DNA of 64,000 bases from an uncultured Oceanospirillaceae bacterium (GTDB lineage: Bacteria; Pseudomonadota; Gammaproteobacteria; Pseudomonadales; Balneatricaceae), in contig CAJXNY010000018.1 of assembly GCA_913057435.1 (NCBI GenBank), positions 1-64,000 of the forward strand, given 5' to 3'. The notes beneath the pieces are model-generated. The model did no database searches. It had not been told where the DNA came from and was given only the letters and a program-made list of their open reading frames with translations. Position 1 is the stretch's first letter. Every line of letters starts with the position of its first letter. Positions 53,910-63,596 of the stretch are shown here, one piece after another. The translations under genes and the position numbers were made by a program.

Positions 53910-54617
53910 ATGACCCTGAGAAAGAAACTGGCGGCCGAGTTTCTGGGTACGTTCTGGCTGGTGCTGGGTGGTTGTGGCAGCGCGGTACTGGCGGCGGCCT
54001 TTCCTGAAGTGGGTATCGGTTTGCTGGGAGTATCTCTGGCCTTCGGTTTAACGGTAATTACCATGGCCTATGCCATCGGCCATATCTCCGGCTGTCATCT
54101 TAATCCTGCGGTATCAATCGGGCTCTGGTCCGGTGGGCGGTTTCCCACGGCTGAGTTAGGCCCCTATATTCTGGCGCAGGTGGCGGGCGGGATTGTTGGC
54201 GCTGCGGTGCTGTTTATGATCGCCAGCGGTCAGCCCGGCTTTGATGCCAGTGCAGGCTTTGCCTCCAATGGTTTTGCTGAACACTCGCCGGGGGGCTACA
54301 GCATGGCGGCAGCCCTGCTGACCGAGCTGGTACTGACCTTTATGTTTCTGGTGATTATCCTGGGCGCAACCGATTCACGGGCCCCGGCAGGGTTTGCGCC
54401 GCTGGCAATCGGTCTGGCACTGACACTTATTCACCTGATCAGTATCCCGGTCACCAATACCTCGGTGAATCCGGCCCGCAGTACCGGGGTGGCTATTTTT
54501 CAGGGTGGCTGGGCGCTGTCCCAGCTCTGGCTATTCTGGATGGCACCCATCGGCGGTGCCTTGCTGGCAGGCATTGTCTCGCGCTGGTTTGATGCCAAGA
54601 GTGATAATTCTGGTTAA
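53910..54617 (+). CDS. aqpZ: Aquaporin Z
   Basis: A 235-residue, six-TM water channel. Two NPA motifs are present: [12 protein letters not shown] in the first half and [14 protein letters not shown] in the second. The selectivity filter has His in [11 protein letters not shown] and Arg right after the second NPA, typical of water-selective AqpZ, not glycerol facilitators. It lies in the inner membrane and helps osmotic adjustment. Confidence 0.95.
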   Translation: MTLRKKLAAEFLGTFWLVLGGCGSAVLAAAFPEVGIGLLGVSLAFGLTVITMAYAIGHISGCHLNPAVSIGLWSGGRFPTAELGPYILAQVAGGIVGAAVLFMIASGQPGFDASAGFASNGFAEHSPGGYSMAAALLTELVLTFMFLVIILGATDSRAPAGFAPLAIGLALTLIHLISIPVTNTSVNPARSTGVAIFQGGWALSQLWLFWMAPIGGALLAGIVSRWFDAKSDNSG

Positions 54618-54715
54618 ACCGAAAGCTTGATCAGGGTATTGAAGTGTTACCTGTCAGGCCCTGAGTCGCTGGATTGGGGTATTATCTCTGACATACGATG
54701 GAGAGGAATATCAGG

Positions 54716-55294
54716 ATGATCGGATCAACCAGACGCTTGCTGCTACGCCCGTTTACCCCCGCTGATCTCGACGAGCTGGCGGTCCTGCTGGCTGATCCCG
54801 AAGTGATGAAGCACTCACTTAACGGCGTCTATGACAGAGAACGCTCAGCTGCCTGGCTTGATGGATTATTGCCCTGTTATGAGACGTACGGGATTGGGCC
54901 GCTGGCGTTGATTGCGCGAGATAGCCATGCGCTGGCTGGTTTCTGTGGCGTGGTGCCGGACAAGGTGCAGGGCCGGCAGGTATTTAATCTGGGCTATCGA
55001 CTGGCCCCGCGTTACTGGGGCCTGGGGTTGGCTGCGGAGGCAGCGCAGGAAGTACTGCGGATTGTCTTTGCCGGGCCGGATATTGACTCAGTGGTGGTGA
55101 TTATTGAACCGGACCACCCGGCCTCCATGCGCGTGGCAGAAAAGGCTGGGTTTCGCCGGTTTGAGAGAATTGTTTTTCACGACCGCCCGGTTCAGCTCTA
55201 TCGAATGAGCCGGGAACAGTGGGCCGGTCAGCAGCCTTCCAGTGATGCATCGAACCTCATCCTGGCCAACCACTGCCCAGATAGTCTGTGCTGA
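54716..55294 (+). CDS. GNAT family N-acetyltransferase (RimJ/RimL-like)
   Basis: A 192-residue acetyltransferase: TRRLLLRPFTPADLDELAVLLADPEVMK near the start, NLGYRLAPRYWGLGLAAEAAQEVL with the acetyl-CoA loop, and HPASMRVAEKAGFRRFER, the RimJ/RimL-type GNAT signature (ribosomal-protein or small-molecule acetylation). An ATG at 54698 is in frame, but GGAGAGG lies 9 bases before the ATG at 54716, so the latter is preferred. Confidence 0.88.
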   Translation: MIGSTRRLLLRPFTPADLDELAVLLADPEVMKHSLNGVYDRERSAAWLDGLLPCYETYGIGPLALIARDSHALAGFCGVVPDKVQGRQVFNLGYRLAPRYWGLGLAAEAAQEVLRIVFAGPDIDSVVVIIEPDHPASMRVAEKAGFRRFERIVFHDRPVQLYRMSREQWAGQQPSSDASNLILANHCPDSLC

Positions 55295-55794
55295 TATACG
55301 CAGCTGTATTCAGTATGCCAGGTCAGGCCTGAACCGAAGGTGTACTCTCGGCAATATGGTTGCTGGTGGAAGCTTCCAGCTGAAACGCGTGAAGATGGTT
55401 TTGGCTTCTGTTATGACCTGGCAGCGGTTTCCCTGCAGGACATGAAGGCTGTGCCGGGGCCCTTTTAAACAATCAGTTTGCTGCTTGAATACGCGGCCTG
55501 GGGGCGCCGGATCGCGTATTATCGCTGGTTCAGTTCTGCGCAAATACCGTTTCATACTCCATATGCACCGATGTCAAACTTCTAGGCTATATTCATCAAA
55601 AGTATGAACCCGCAATGCTCAACGTAGAATAGTTGGATATTTGATTGCTAGTTGTACTGCACGGTATAATCGTCGCGTGTTACTTTTAAATAAGCATTTA
55701 CAATGCGAGTTTACCTCTTTATAGGGATGTAGCAGATCTTAAATAGATCTCGATGATGAGCTATCAAGAGTAGACAATGGACTGGAGTAAAGAT
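55295..55794. other. Non-coding region before the AT-rich lipoprotein gene
   Basis: This 500-base stretch has no supportable gene. The left part has local GC-rich inverted repeats (AATACGCG at 55488-55495 and CGCGTATT at 55513-55520 around a GC-rich loop). From about 55555 the sequence becomes AT-rich up to the next gene, with TATAAT-like boxes near 55660-55690 that could be its promoter. The composition change suggests acquired DNA. Confidence 0.5.
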
Positions 55795-56169
55795 GTGAAG
55801 AAAACACTAGCGATTCTTGTGATGGGCGCTGCGCTGTCGGGTTGTGTATCGAATAAGGCATTGGATGTTATAGCTAAGCCTACGAACTATGATGGTTATT
55901 GGGCAGCAAATGGTGGTGGACACGTTATAAACTGGTATATCCGCCCTGATGGAACCGGTGTACAGTGCGAAGTTAACTCCCTGACTTTGACTGGCTCCCC
56001 ACTTGTTTTTGATCTGAAAGTAATTGATCAGACAGTCTATGTGAATAATACCTATCAGCTAAAACGAAGTGGGCCGGATAGCTTTAATGCGGCAACATGG
56101 GGAGGTGTTTTCTCTTTGGACTTTAAGCGGCAGCGGTATTCTCCGGCTGCATGTAAGCCATACTTCTAA
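55795..56169 (+). CDS. Lipoprotein of unknown function in an AT-rich island
   Basis: A 124-residue lipoprotein precursor: KKTLAILVMGAALSGC gives a lipobox (LSGC) with Cys at residue 17. The mature protein is beta-rich and aromatic (YDGYWAANGGGHVINWYI, GTGVQCEVNSLTLTG). GTG at 55795 is chosen because GGAG lies 8 bases upstream; an ATG six codons earlier is open but disrupts the signal peptide start. Base use differs from the neighbouring GC-richer genes, which suggests horizontal acquisition. A terminator follows. I recognise no family with certainty. Confidence 0.75.
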   Translation: MKKTLAILVMGAALSGCVSNKALDVIAKPTNYDGYWAANGGGHVINWYIRPDGTGVQCEVNSLTLTGSPLVFDLKVIDQTVYVNNTYQLKRSGPDSFNAATWGGVFSLDFKRQRYSPAACKPYF

Positions 56170-56252
56170 AGTATAGTTCCCCTGGTCGATAGTGGTTTAT
56201 GGTTGCCTGTGTTCGCGTCAGGGTTAATTAGAACTGCTGGATAGTTATGGTG

Positions 56253-56285
56253 TACGCCAACTAATATGATGGTTGGCGTATTTTT
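56253..56285 (+). terminator. Rho-independent terminator of the lipoprotein gene
   Basis: A perfect 9-bp stem (TACGCCAAC and GTTGGCGTA) with a 10-base loop is followed by five T residues. It sits 14 bases before the convergent thioesterase stop. Confidence 0.88.
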
Positions 56286-56298
56286 AAGACTGAGTTAA

Positions 56299-56727
56299 TT
56301 ACTCCCCTACATCAAAATACCCTTCCAGCGCATAGGCGGGCAGATCTTCCAGTGCCGGCACCGGGGTGGGTTTACCGTCTTCATCGATGGCGACAAACTT
56401 GAAGGTGGCATCGGTCACTTTTTCCCGTCGGCCGATGCGGCCCCGGCGGACCCAGGCTTCCACGTGGATATTCATCGAGGTGCGGCCTACGGAATCAATG
56501 TCGGTGTACACGCCCAGGATATCACCCACTTTCACCGGCTGAATAAAGCTCATGCTATCCAGTGCTACCGTGACAACACGACTCTGGGCGCGCTGTCCGG
56601 CGCAAATACCGGCGGCCATATCCATCTGTGATAGCACCCAGCCACCAAAGATATCGCCGGATGGGTTGGTATCACCGGGCATGGCGATGGTGCGGGTGGT
56701 CAGTCGTCCACGGGTTTTCTCAGTCAT
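56299..56727 (-). CDS. yciA: Acyl-CoA thioesterase YciA
   Basis: A 142-residue hotdog-fold thioesterase. The diagnostic segment TNPSGDIFGGWVLSQMDMAAGICA holds the catalytic Asp region, followed by VVTVALDSMSFIQPVKVGD and the C-terminal FKFVAIDEDGKPTPVP. It hydrolyses a broad range of acyl-CoAs in the cytoplasm. Length and motifs agree with E. coli YciA. Confidence 0.93.
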   Translation of the reverse strand: MTEKTRGRLTTRTIAMPGDTNPSGDIFGGWVLSQMDMAAGICAGQRAQSRVVTVALDSMSFIQPVKVGDILGVYTDIDSVGRTSMNIHVEAWVRRGRIGRREKVTDATFKFVAIDEDGKPTPVPALEDLPAYALEGYFDVGE

Positions 56728-56898
56728 AGGGTGCAGCCTTTTCTGGAATTGACCTTCATTATTTCACTTTAGTCGTAGTAACGAAAAGCCCGTTAACGTA
56801 CAAACCCGCCGCCGTTGTGAAATCAGCGCGTCAATTGACGGCGCTGCAATTCAAAACCATCCTTTGGAGAACCCCACCAACCTTGCGAGGTAAATCCG

Positions 56899-57693
56899 AT
56901 GAACGCCTGCTATCTGGCTGTCTGTCGCACTCTGGCCGGGGTGGCACTGCTGGTCTGTTCCCTGAGCATACAGGCTGAGGCGAAGCCTGAACTGACGGTT
57001 GCCATCTCGCTTGATATTCCCCCCTACGTGATGAACCAGGCCAGCAGCGGGCTGGAAGTGGATATTGTCCGCCAGGCGCTGGCGCAGTACGCGCTGGTGT
57101 TCGTCCAGCTGCCCTACGGCGCACTGCAAAGTGCCGTCGCCAGCAAGCGGGCCGATGTTTCAGTGGGAGTAGAGGCGGCTGAGGATGGTGGCTTTTACTC
57201 GGTCGATTTCATTACCTTCGCCAACTACGCGATCAGCAAAAAAGCCGACCAGCTGACCATCAACCAGGTGGATGATCTGCAGGGCCATCGGGTACTGGCC
57301 TGGCAAAATGCTTACCAGGTGCTGGGGGCGCGTTACCAGCAACTGTTCTCGCCGCGCACTCTGCTGGCAAAAGATTACCCCCAGGGCTATGCCGAGGTCG
57401 CAGACCAGGCTGAACAGGTGATGCTGTTCTGGCAGGGGCACAGCGATGTGACGGTGATCGATCGCAGCATTTTTAACCACTTCAGCAAAATGAGCGGGCA
57501 TGGCATGGCGGATGTCAGCCTGCATGGGATCTTCCCACCGGTGACCCACTACAAAGTCAGCTTCCGCACGGCGCAGCTACGGGATCAGTTTAATCAGGGC
57601 TGGCAACAGCTGTGTAAAAGTGGTGGTTACGATGCCCTGCTGACGCGTTATGAGGTGGCAGTGGAACACGCGTTGTGTGGAGGGCTGAAATAA
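56899..57693 (+). CDS. Periplasmic amino-acid-type solute-binding protein
   Basis: A 264-residue SBP_bac_3-like protein with a signal peptide about residues 1-28 (ending IQAEA). The N-lobe LTVAISLDIPPYVMNQASSGLEVDIVRQAL and the hinge DDLQGHRVLAWQN match polar-amino-acid binders. No permease or ATPase lies nearby, so it may feed a distant transporter or act as a sensor, as for orphan SBPs. The ATG at 56899 has a moderate AGG-type site upstream. Confidence 0.83.
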   Translation: MNACYLAVCRTLAGVALLVCSLSIQAEAKPELTVAISLDIPPYVMNQASSGLEVDIVRQALAQYALVFVQLPYGALQSAVASKRADVSVGVEAAEDGGFYSVDFITFANYAISKKADQLTINQVDDLQGHRVLAWQNAYQVLGARYQQLFSPRTLLAKDYPQGYAEVADQAEQVMLFWQGHSDVTVIDRSIFNHFSKMSGHGMADVSLHGIFPPVTHYKVSFRTAQLRDQFNQGWQQLCKSGGYDALLTRYEVAVEHALCGGLK

Positions 57694-57797
57694 TACGCAT
57701 AGCATGAGCTGATCGCTGCCATTGGCCTAATCTATTCGGTTTATGATGCGTGGCTGACTAGTCTTCACAGTGAACCCTGTTGATGTGGAGACTGACC

Positions 57798-59255
57798 ATG
57801 AAAAAGAAACTGACCACGGCCGGTGGCTGCCCGGTTGCTCATAACCAGAATGTGATGACCGCTGGCCCACGGGGGCCACAGCTACTGCAGGATGTCTGGT
57901 TTCTGGAGAAGCTGGCGCATTTTGATCGTGAAGTGATTCCCGAACGTCGCATGCATGCCAAAGGCTCCGGGGCCTATGGCACCTTTACCGTGACCCGGGA
58001 TATCAGCCATTACAGCCGTGCTTCAATCTTCAGCGCCGTGGGCAAGCAGACCGAGCTGTTCGCCCGTTTTACTACCGTGGCAGGCGAGCGTGGTGCCGCT
58101 GATGCGGAGCGAGATATCCGTGGCTTTGCGCTGAAATTCTACACCGACGAAGGCAACTGGGATCTGGTGGGTAACAATACCCCGGTGTTTTTCCTGCGAG
58201 ACCCGCTCAAATTTCCTGACCTTAACCACGCGGTTAAACGCGACCCACGTACCAATCTGCGCAGTGCTACCAGTAACTGGGATTTCTGGACCTCACTGCC
58301 CGAAGCCCTGCACCAGATCACCATTGTGATGAGTGACCGGGGTATCCCGGCCAGCTACCGCCATATGCATGGCTTTGGCAGCCATACCTTCAGCCTGATT
58401 AATGCCGATAATGAGCGGTTCTGGGTGAAATTTCATTTCAAATCCCAGCAGGGCATTGAAAACCTGACCGACGAACAGGCGCAGGCACTGATTGGTCAGG
58501 ACCGGGAAAGCCATCAACGTGACCTGCTGGAGTCGATCGATGGTGGTCAGCACCCTAAATGGACCTTACAGATTCAGGTGATGCCCGAAGCCGAGGCGGC
58601 AACGGTGCCCTATAACCCGTTTGATCTCACCAAAATCTGGCCCCATGGCGATTATCCACTGCAGGAGGTAGGTGTGCTGGAGCTGAACCGTAACCCGGAG
58701 AATTTCTTTGCTGAAGTTGAACAGGCGGCATTTAACCCCGCCAACGTGGTGCCCGGTATCGGTTTCTCGCCGGACAAAATGCTGCAGGGGCGGCTGTTCT
58801 CGTATGGCGATGCCCAGCGCTATCGGCTGGGGGTGAACCATCAGCTGATTCCAGTGAATGCACCACGTTGCCCGGTTCACAGCTATCACCGGGACGGTGC
58901 AATGCGGGTTGATGGGAACCATGGCGGGACGCCAGGTTATGAACCTGGCAGCCATGGTGAGTGGGCCGAACAGCCGGAGTATACCGAGCCACCACTGGCA
59001 CTGAGCGATGCGGCAGCACACTGGGACCACCGTGACGATGAAGATTACTTCAGCCAGCCAGGTGCATTGTTCCGGCTAATGGCCCCGGCCCAGCAGCAAC
59101 AGCTGTTTGATAACACCGCCCGTTCGATGGATGGGGTGCCACTGGCTATTCAGCAGCGGCACATTCGACACTGCCACCAGGCCGACCCCGATTACGGCCA
59201 GGGCATCGCTCAGGCACTGGGTGTTTCGTTGACTCAGGCCCTACAAGCTCTCTGA
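57798..59255 (+). CDS. Heme catalase (clade 3, small-subunit)
   Basis: A 485-residue monofunctional catalase. The active-site His is in [16 protein letters not shown], Asn in [23 protein letters not shown], and the heme-ligand Tyr in [15 protein letters not shown]. It is about the normal length for small-subunit KatA-type enzymes, lacks a signal peptide and should work in the cytoplasm against hydrogen peroxide. The ATG at 57798 has GTGGAG upstream; an in-frame ATG at 57780 precedes it without a site. No regulator is adjacent. Confidence 0.95.
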   Translation: MKKKLTTAGGCPVAHNQNVMTAGPRGPQLLQDVWFLEKLAHFDREVIPERRMHAKGSGAYGTFTVTRDISHYSRASIFSAVGKQTELFARFTTVAGERGAADAERDIRGFALKFYTDEGNWDLVGNNTPVFFLRDPLKFPDLNHAVKRDPRTNLRSATSNWDFWTSLPEALHQITIVMSDRGIPASYRHMHGFGSHTFSLINADNERFWVKFHFKSQQGIENLTDEQAQALIGQDRESHQRDLLESIDGGQHPKWTLQIQVMPEAEAATVPYNPFDLTKIWPHGDYPLQEVGVLELNRNPENFFAEVEQAAFNPANVVPGIGFSPDKMLQGRLFSYGDAQRYRLGVNHQLIPVNAPRCPVHSYHRDGAMRVDGNHGGTPGYEPGSHGEWAEQPEYTEPPLALSDAAAHWDHRDDEDYFSQPGALFRLMAPAQQQQLFDNTARSMDGVPLAIQQRHIRHCHQADPDYGQGIAQALGVSLTQALQAL

Positions 59256-59470
59256 TAGGCAACTTATCTCATCCTCCATGACTGTTTATGCCTGGGCTTT
59301 AGTCGTATGATTTCACTGTATTTTCTTTCTCCGCAACACAGTGCTGTGCGGTGAATCGTATAGCTGGGTGGTTTTTCAGTCCTGGCATGAAGATTCCTGG
59401 GCTATTATTTCAGGCAGTTAACATCACTGCAGTACCCAGGACAGATAGAAGAGAGCAGGAGATTTGAGGT

Positions 59471-60076
59471 ATGTTGAAAGGGCTGATCAGTGGATTATTG
59501 ATGCTGGTTTCATTGATAAGCGTGGCTCAGGACGTCCCCGAGAATATGGCTACGCAGAAAGCGCTGGTCACCTTGCTACAACAAGGTGGGTACAATATTT
59601 ATATTCGCCATGCTGCTACGTCGACCGAAGTGATGGACCACCGACCCGTGGTGCTGAGCGACTGTAAGGGCCAGCGTAACCTTTCTGTAAAGGGGCGGCA
59701 GGATGCCGCCGCCCTGGGCCAGGCGTTTACCCGGTTGGATATCCGCGTGGGCCAGGTGCTCACCAGTCCATTCTGCCGCTGTAAAGACACCGCCCAGCTG
59801 GCTTTTGGCCGCTTCGATATTGAGCAGCGACTGCTGTTTTCGTTTGGTCTGAATAAAGAACAACGCATTCAGGCATCACGCTATCTTGCCACTGAGCTGG
59901 CCCGTACACCGGAAGCTGGCACCAACACTGTTCTGGTCTCTCATTCGGCCAATCTGGATGGTGCCGCAGGTGTCTGGCCCGTGATTGAAGGTGGAGTCTA
60001 CATCTTTCGACCGCAGCCAGAGGGGGCTGTTGAGTATCTGGGGATGATCCCCCCAGTCTTGTGGCCGACACTCTGA
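59471..60076 (+). CDS. Exported histidine phosphatase family protein
   Basis: A 201-residue phosphoglycerate-mutase-like phosphatase. A signal peptide about residues 1-20 (LISGLLMLVSLISVAQ) is followed by the catalytic RHA motif in IYIRHAATS, and a second His in VLVSHSANLDG. SVKGRQDAAALGQAFTRLDI and SPFCRCKDTAQLAFG are typical of the periplasmic branch. It begins with AGGAG upstream and ends 10 bases before the GGDEF-EAL gene, so both are likely co-transcribed. The substrate is unknown. Confidence 0.86.
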   Translation: MLKGLISGLLMLVSLISVAQDVPENMATQKALVTLLQQGGYNIYIRHAATSTEVMDHRPVVLSDCKGQRNLSVKGRQDAAALGQAFTRLDIRVGQVLTSPFCRCKDTAQLAFGRFDIEQRLLFSFGLNKEQRIQASRYLATELARTPEAGTNTVLVSHSANLDGAAGVWPVIEGGVYIFRPQPEGAVEYLGMIPPVLWPTL

Positions 60077-60086
60077 GGGACGCACA

Positions 60087-62738
60087 GTGAAAATAAACAG
60101 CAGCATTCGCAACTACTTCTTGGTGATTCCACTGTTATTGGTGTTGGGTGGCAGCGTGTTATGGGTGGCCGGTTCATGGATGGCTAGTAACTATCGGAAT
60201 CTTTCCCATCATTTCATTGTTGATGATGTCCCCCTGATGGAGGAGCTTTCCGGTTATGCCTTCCAGATGACCACTGCTCATGGCCAGATTATGGTGTTGC
60301 TTGAGCTACAGTGGGACAAGACCAGTGATTTCTATGACCGCGCTGTGGATAAGGTAGATCAGGTACGTGAAGTCATTGATAGCCTCGATAGTTCTTCCCG
60401 CCAATCTGAGATATTTGGTGAGCATGATGAAGTGCTTGAAACCGTAGACCCTCAGCGTTTGCTGCCGCCCTTACGCAATTACCTCAACAGTATTTCCGAT
60501 GCCATTGAAATCAGAATACTGGACCCTGATAAGGCCCTGTTTTTCATACGCCAGGCAGAAGCCGACCATACCGCCTATCATCTGATCAACTCCCAGCTGG
60601 TGATGGAGCTGGGGCAAGAAGTTCGAGCCGAACACCTGACTGAGCTGGCCCGGGCAGACCGTATCGCTACCGCCATGACCGCGGGCATTACCGTTTGTAC
60701 GTTACTGTTCCTTATTACGGTATTTAAGTTCTCTAATCAGTTGGGACGGCGAATTGAAATACTGCGTATCGCCTTGCTAAAACTGGGGCAAGGCACTGTC
60801 GATGTGGATATCCCTGACCACTTTAAAGAACTGGAACTGCAGCGTATGGCTGATGCCCTGCGTTCTTTTCAGTCCACGCAACAACGCCTGCATATTACCC
60901 TGAGTGAACTGTCGGCAATAAAAGATGAACTTGAGCAACGGGTTGTCAGCCGCACTCAGGCGCTGGCCCATGAGGTGGAGCAGCACCAGCAGGCTCAGGC
61001 CCAGCTGATGTTAGCCTCCCAGGTGATGCGCTCAACCAGCGAGGCGGTGGTGATCACGGATGCCGATAATTATGTGGTGGATGTGAACGAAGCCTACTGC
61101 GACATTACCGGCTACAACCGTGAAGAAGTGCTAGGAGAAAACCCTTCCCTGGTTCGCTCTGGCCTGCATGATGAAGCGTTCTATCAGATTATGTGGCAAA
61201 CGCTGGCGAAGCAGGGCTGCTGGAAAGGAGAAATCTGGGACCGACGTAAAAATGGTGAAGTCTTCCCCAAATGGCTGGCGATTAACGCAGTCAAAAATGA
61301 GCAGGGTAAGCTGACCCATTATGTGGGTGTGTTCTCGGATATTAGTGAACTGAAAAGCAAAGAAGCTGAGCTGCAGGCACTGGCCCATTTTGACCCACTG
61401 ACCCGCCTGCCCAACCGTGTGCTGTGTAAAGAGCTGGTGGAACAGCAGCTCTTTAACGCCAGGCGCAGCCGACATAAAGTGGCGCTGTTATTTATCGATC
61501 TGGATCACTTTAAACACGTTAACGATTCCCTGGGCCACGCGGCGGGTGATGAACTGCTGGTGGAAGTGGCTCAACGGCTGGAACGCAGCCTGCTTCAAAC
61601 AGGCACGGCCTGTGCAAATGCCTCGGTAAGCGGCCATACTATCGCCCGTCTGGGTGGTGATGAATTTATCGTTGCGATCGATAATCTGAAAGCGGTAGAC
61701 GGGCTGGGTGATCTGGTTGAACGGATGCAGCAGGCTATCCGTGAGCCGATGCTGATTCAGCAGAAAACGGTGCATGTGGATTCCAGCATTGGTATTGCCA
61801 TTTATCCCGACGATGGCCAGAGCTACGGCAAGCTGTCGCGCCACGCGGATACCGCCATGTACCGGGCCAAAGAGGGCGGGCGTAATCGTTTTGTGTTTTT
61901 CACCGAAGAGATGAACCGCCAGGCCCATCAGCGATTGGAGATGGAGATCGAGCTGCGTCGGTCACTGGAAGCCGGACACTTCGAAGTCTACTACCAGCCG
62001 AAGATCAGCACCGCCAGTACCGAGGTCTATGGCATGGAGGCGCTGGTGCGCTGGAACCACCCTGAACTGGGGGTCGTGTCGCCGCTGGACTTTATCCAGA
62101 TTGCCGAAGACACCGGGCTGATTATCCCGCTGGGCGAGTGGATTTTGCAGCAGGCCTGCCATTACTGCGTCAACCTGAACCGGAAAATCAGTACCGCCAT
62201 CCAGGTGGCGGTAAATATCTCCGCCCGGCAGTTTGCCGACCCGCAATTGGTGGATAAAGTCACGTGTGCACTGGCGGAATCTGGCCTTGCAGCCAGTCAG
62301 CTGGAGCTGGAAGTCACTGAAAGTATGGTGATCGGTGATATCGACGACGCGATCAAAACCATCAACCAGATCCGCGCGCTGGGAGTGAAAATCGCCGTAG
62401 ATGACTTCGGCACCGGCTACTCCTCCCTGAGCTACCTTAAACGGTTGCCCATCGATACTCTCAAGATCGACCGCAGCTTCGTCCGCCCACTGGATGACCC
62501 CGCCGCGCTGGATGATCGGGTGATTGTCGAAGCCATCATTCGCATGGGCCAGCAGCTGCGTATGCAGATCGTCGCCGAAGGCGTCGAAACCAGCACCCAG
62601 GATCTGGTGCTCTGCCGACTGGGCTGTGACCTGCTACAAGGCTACCTGTACAGCCGCCCGCTGAGTGCGGGGGATTTTACAGAATATCTGGCAAAGGCGA
62701 CGCAGCCGCAAGAGAGTCAAGTACTCGAGCTGGACTGA
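60087..62738 (+). CDS. Membrane-bound PAS-GGDEF-EAL c-di-GMP signalling protein
   Basis: An 883-residue protein. TM1 (about 9-31) and TM2 (about 193-213) enclose a 160-residue periplasmic sensor; a HAMP-like linker and coiled coil lead to a PAS domain (VVITDADNYVVDVNEAYCDITGYNREEVLGENPSLVRSG-type), a GGDEF domain with intact RLGGDEFIVAI, and an EAL domain with EALVRWNHPELG, DFGTGYSSLSYLKRLP and EGVETSTQDL. Both enzyme sites look intact. It is co-transcribed with an exported histidine phosphatase, which suggests a shared periplasmic signal. Confidence 0.93.
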   Translation: MKINSSIRNYFLVIPLLLVLGGSVLWVAGSWMASNYRNLSHHFIVDDVPLMEELSGYAFQMTTAHGQIMVLLELQWDKTSDFYDRAVDKVDQVREVIDSLDSSSRQSEIFGEHDEVLETVDPQRLLPPLRNYLNSISDAIEIRILDPDKALFFIRQAEADHTAYHLINSQLVMELGQEVRAEHLTELARADRIATAMTAGITVCTLLFLITVFKFSNQLGRRIEILRIALLKLGQGTVDVDIPDHFKELELQRMADALRSFQSTQQRLHITLSELSAIKDELEQRVVSRTQALAHEVEQHQQAQAQLMLASQVMRSTSEAVVITDADNYVVDVNEAYCDITGYNREEVLGENPSLVRSGLHDEAFYQIMWQTLAKQGCWKGEIWDRRKNGEVFPKWLAINAVKNEQGKLTHYVGVFSDISELKSKEAELQALAHFDPLTRLPNRVLCKELVEQQLFNARRSRHKVALLFIDLDHFKHVNDSLGHAAGDELLVEVAQRLERSLLQTGTACANASVSGHTIARLGGDEFIVAIDNLKAVDGLGDLVERMQQAIREPMLIQQKTVHVDSSIGIAIYPDDGQSYGKLSRHADTAMYRAKEGGRNRFVFFTEEMNRQAHQRLEMEIELRRSLEAGHFEVYYQPKISTASTEVYGMEALVRWNHPELGVVSPLDFIQIAEDTGLIIPLGEWILQQACHYCVNLNRKISTAIQVAVNISARQFADPQLVDKVTCALAESGLAASQLELEVTESMVIGDIDDAIKTINQIRALGVKIAVDDFGTGYSSLSYLKRLPIDTLKIDRSFVRPLDDPAALDDRVIVEAIIRMGQQLRMQIVAEGVETSTQDLVLCRLGCDLLQGYLYSRPLSAGDFTEYLAKATQPQESQVLELD

Positions 62739-62780
62739 GCTGAGCATTGCCTGGCCTGCAGCGCGCAGAATGGGCAAAAG

Positions 62781-62847
62781 AGCGAAGCGATGTGCCCATC
62801 ATTCCATGTACAGGGCATCGTGGCGGTTATAATGGGCACGCTTTGCT
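62781..62847. repeat. Imperfect inverted repeat downstream of the GGDEF-EAL gene
   Basis: The arm at 62781-62799 (AGCGAAGCGATGTGCCCAT) is matched in reverse by 62832-62847 (ATGGGCACGCTTTGCT), with a three-base gap. The 32 bases between are unrelated. Such AGC-A/G-AAGCG-TGCCCAT arms can belong to dispersed repeats or remnant element ends. It begins the non-coding tail of the window. Confidence 0.45.
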
Positions 62848-62998
62848 GGGCCTGCAATATTGTTACGCCACTGCTTCTGTAGCAGTGATGTCCCGTCGCG
62901 TCCATCTGTGCTGGATTTACGGAAACAGCCGTTCAGCTGGAGGCATACGGGGATTGTGAAGGTGGCGCGCAGCCCCCCTTGACGCACTGCCAGGTGTA

Positions 62999-63103
62999 GT
63001 GGCCTACGATCTGGACGCGAACCTGTTCACTATATTTCAGAGCTACATCAATAACGCGCCAAGGCTGTTGGAGGTTGAAAACCTGGTTGTAGAGTGTGTC
63101 TGA
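62999..63103 (+). pseudogene. Possible gene remnant (34 codons open)
   Basis: A GTG-started frame reads VAYDLDANLFTIFQSYINNAP, then RLLEVENLVVECV, then TGA. It looks protein-like in composition and stays open about 13 codons further left, to a TGA. It has no ribosome site or complete domain. It lies in a stretch with no intact gene and is reported only as a possible remnant. Confidence 0.2.
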
Positions 63104-63222
63104 TCCATCCGTGCATCCAGTCGCCGTGGTAGTGAGCAGATCAATGGTGCGGGAAGTGGAGATTGAGCAGAAGGTTACCCGCTATAATTAGTTAAGGGTC
63201 GTAAATCGACAGGGTAAAGCGA

Positions 63223-63402
63223 ATGTCAGTTAGGTACGAGTGGAGAAGGGTTATCCCTAAAAGCAAGGCAAAGATTGTCTAGATTCCTGAATTCAAGTTT
63301 TTAACGCTATCTTGTGAAGAAAATTCCGCAGATGAAATATTTATTGAGTGTGTTGGTGCTCTATATTTCCCAGCGTATGCAGTAAAGGCACTACTTAAAT
63401 AA
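63223..63402 (+). pseudogene. Short reading frame interrupted by an amber codon
   Basis: An ATG at 63223 preceded by AGGG opens 19 codons (MSVRYEWRRVIPKSKAKIV), meets TAG at 63280-63282, and the same frame then runs 39 more codons to TAA at 63400. Both parts have protein-like composition. The TAA is immediately followed by AAGGAGG and a GTG frame of only 17 codons. This suggests a decayed small two-gene unit. No family is recognisable. Confidence 0.35.
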
Positions 63403-63596
63403 GGAGGCAAAGCGGTGAGGCACTATTATCAAAGGATGATAGAATGTTTGTATATTATGATCTGGTGATTACTCTGTTAAGAGTTGTAAAGCTGCCAGAA
63501 GAAAATCATGAGTCTTGATTGTTATGGTGTAACAATCAAGAGGAATACCGATTGCTAATGCCCTATTTTTAATATTTAAACTTAACAGGAATCCAT

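Noticed and set aside
62747-62959. 70-codon plus-strand frame after the GGDEF-EAL gene
   Set aside because: It runs through the inverted repeat and has no ribosome site or coherent composition.
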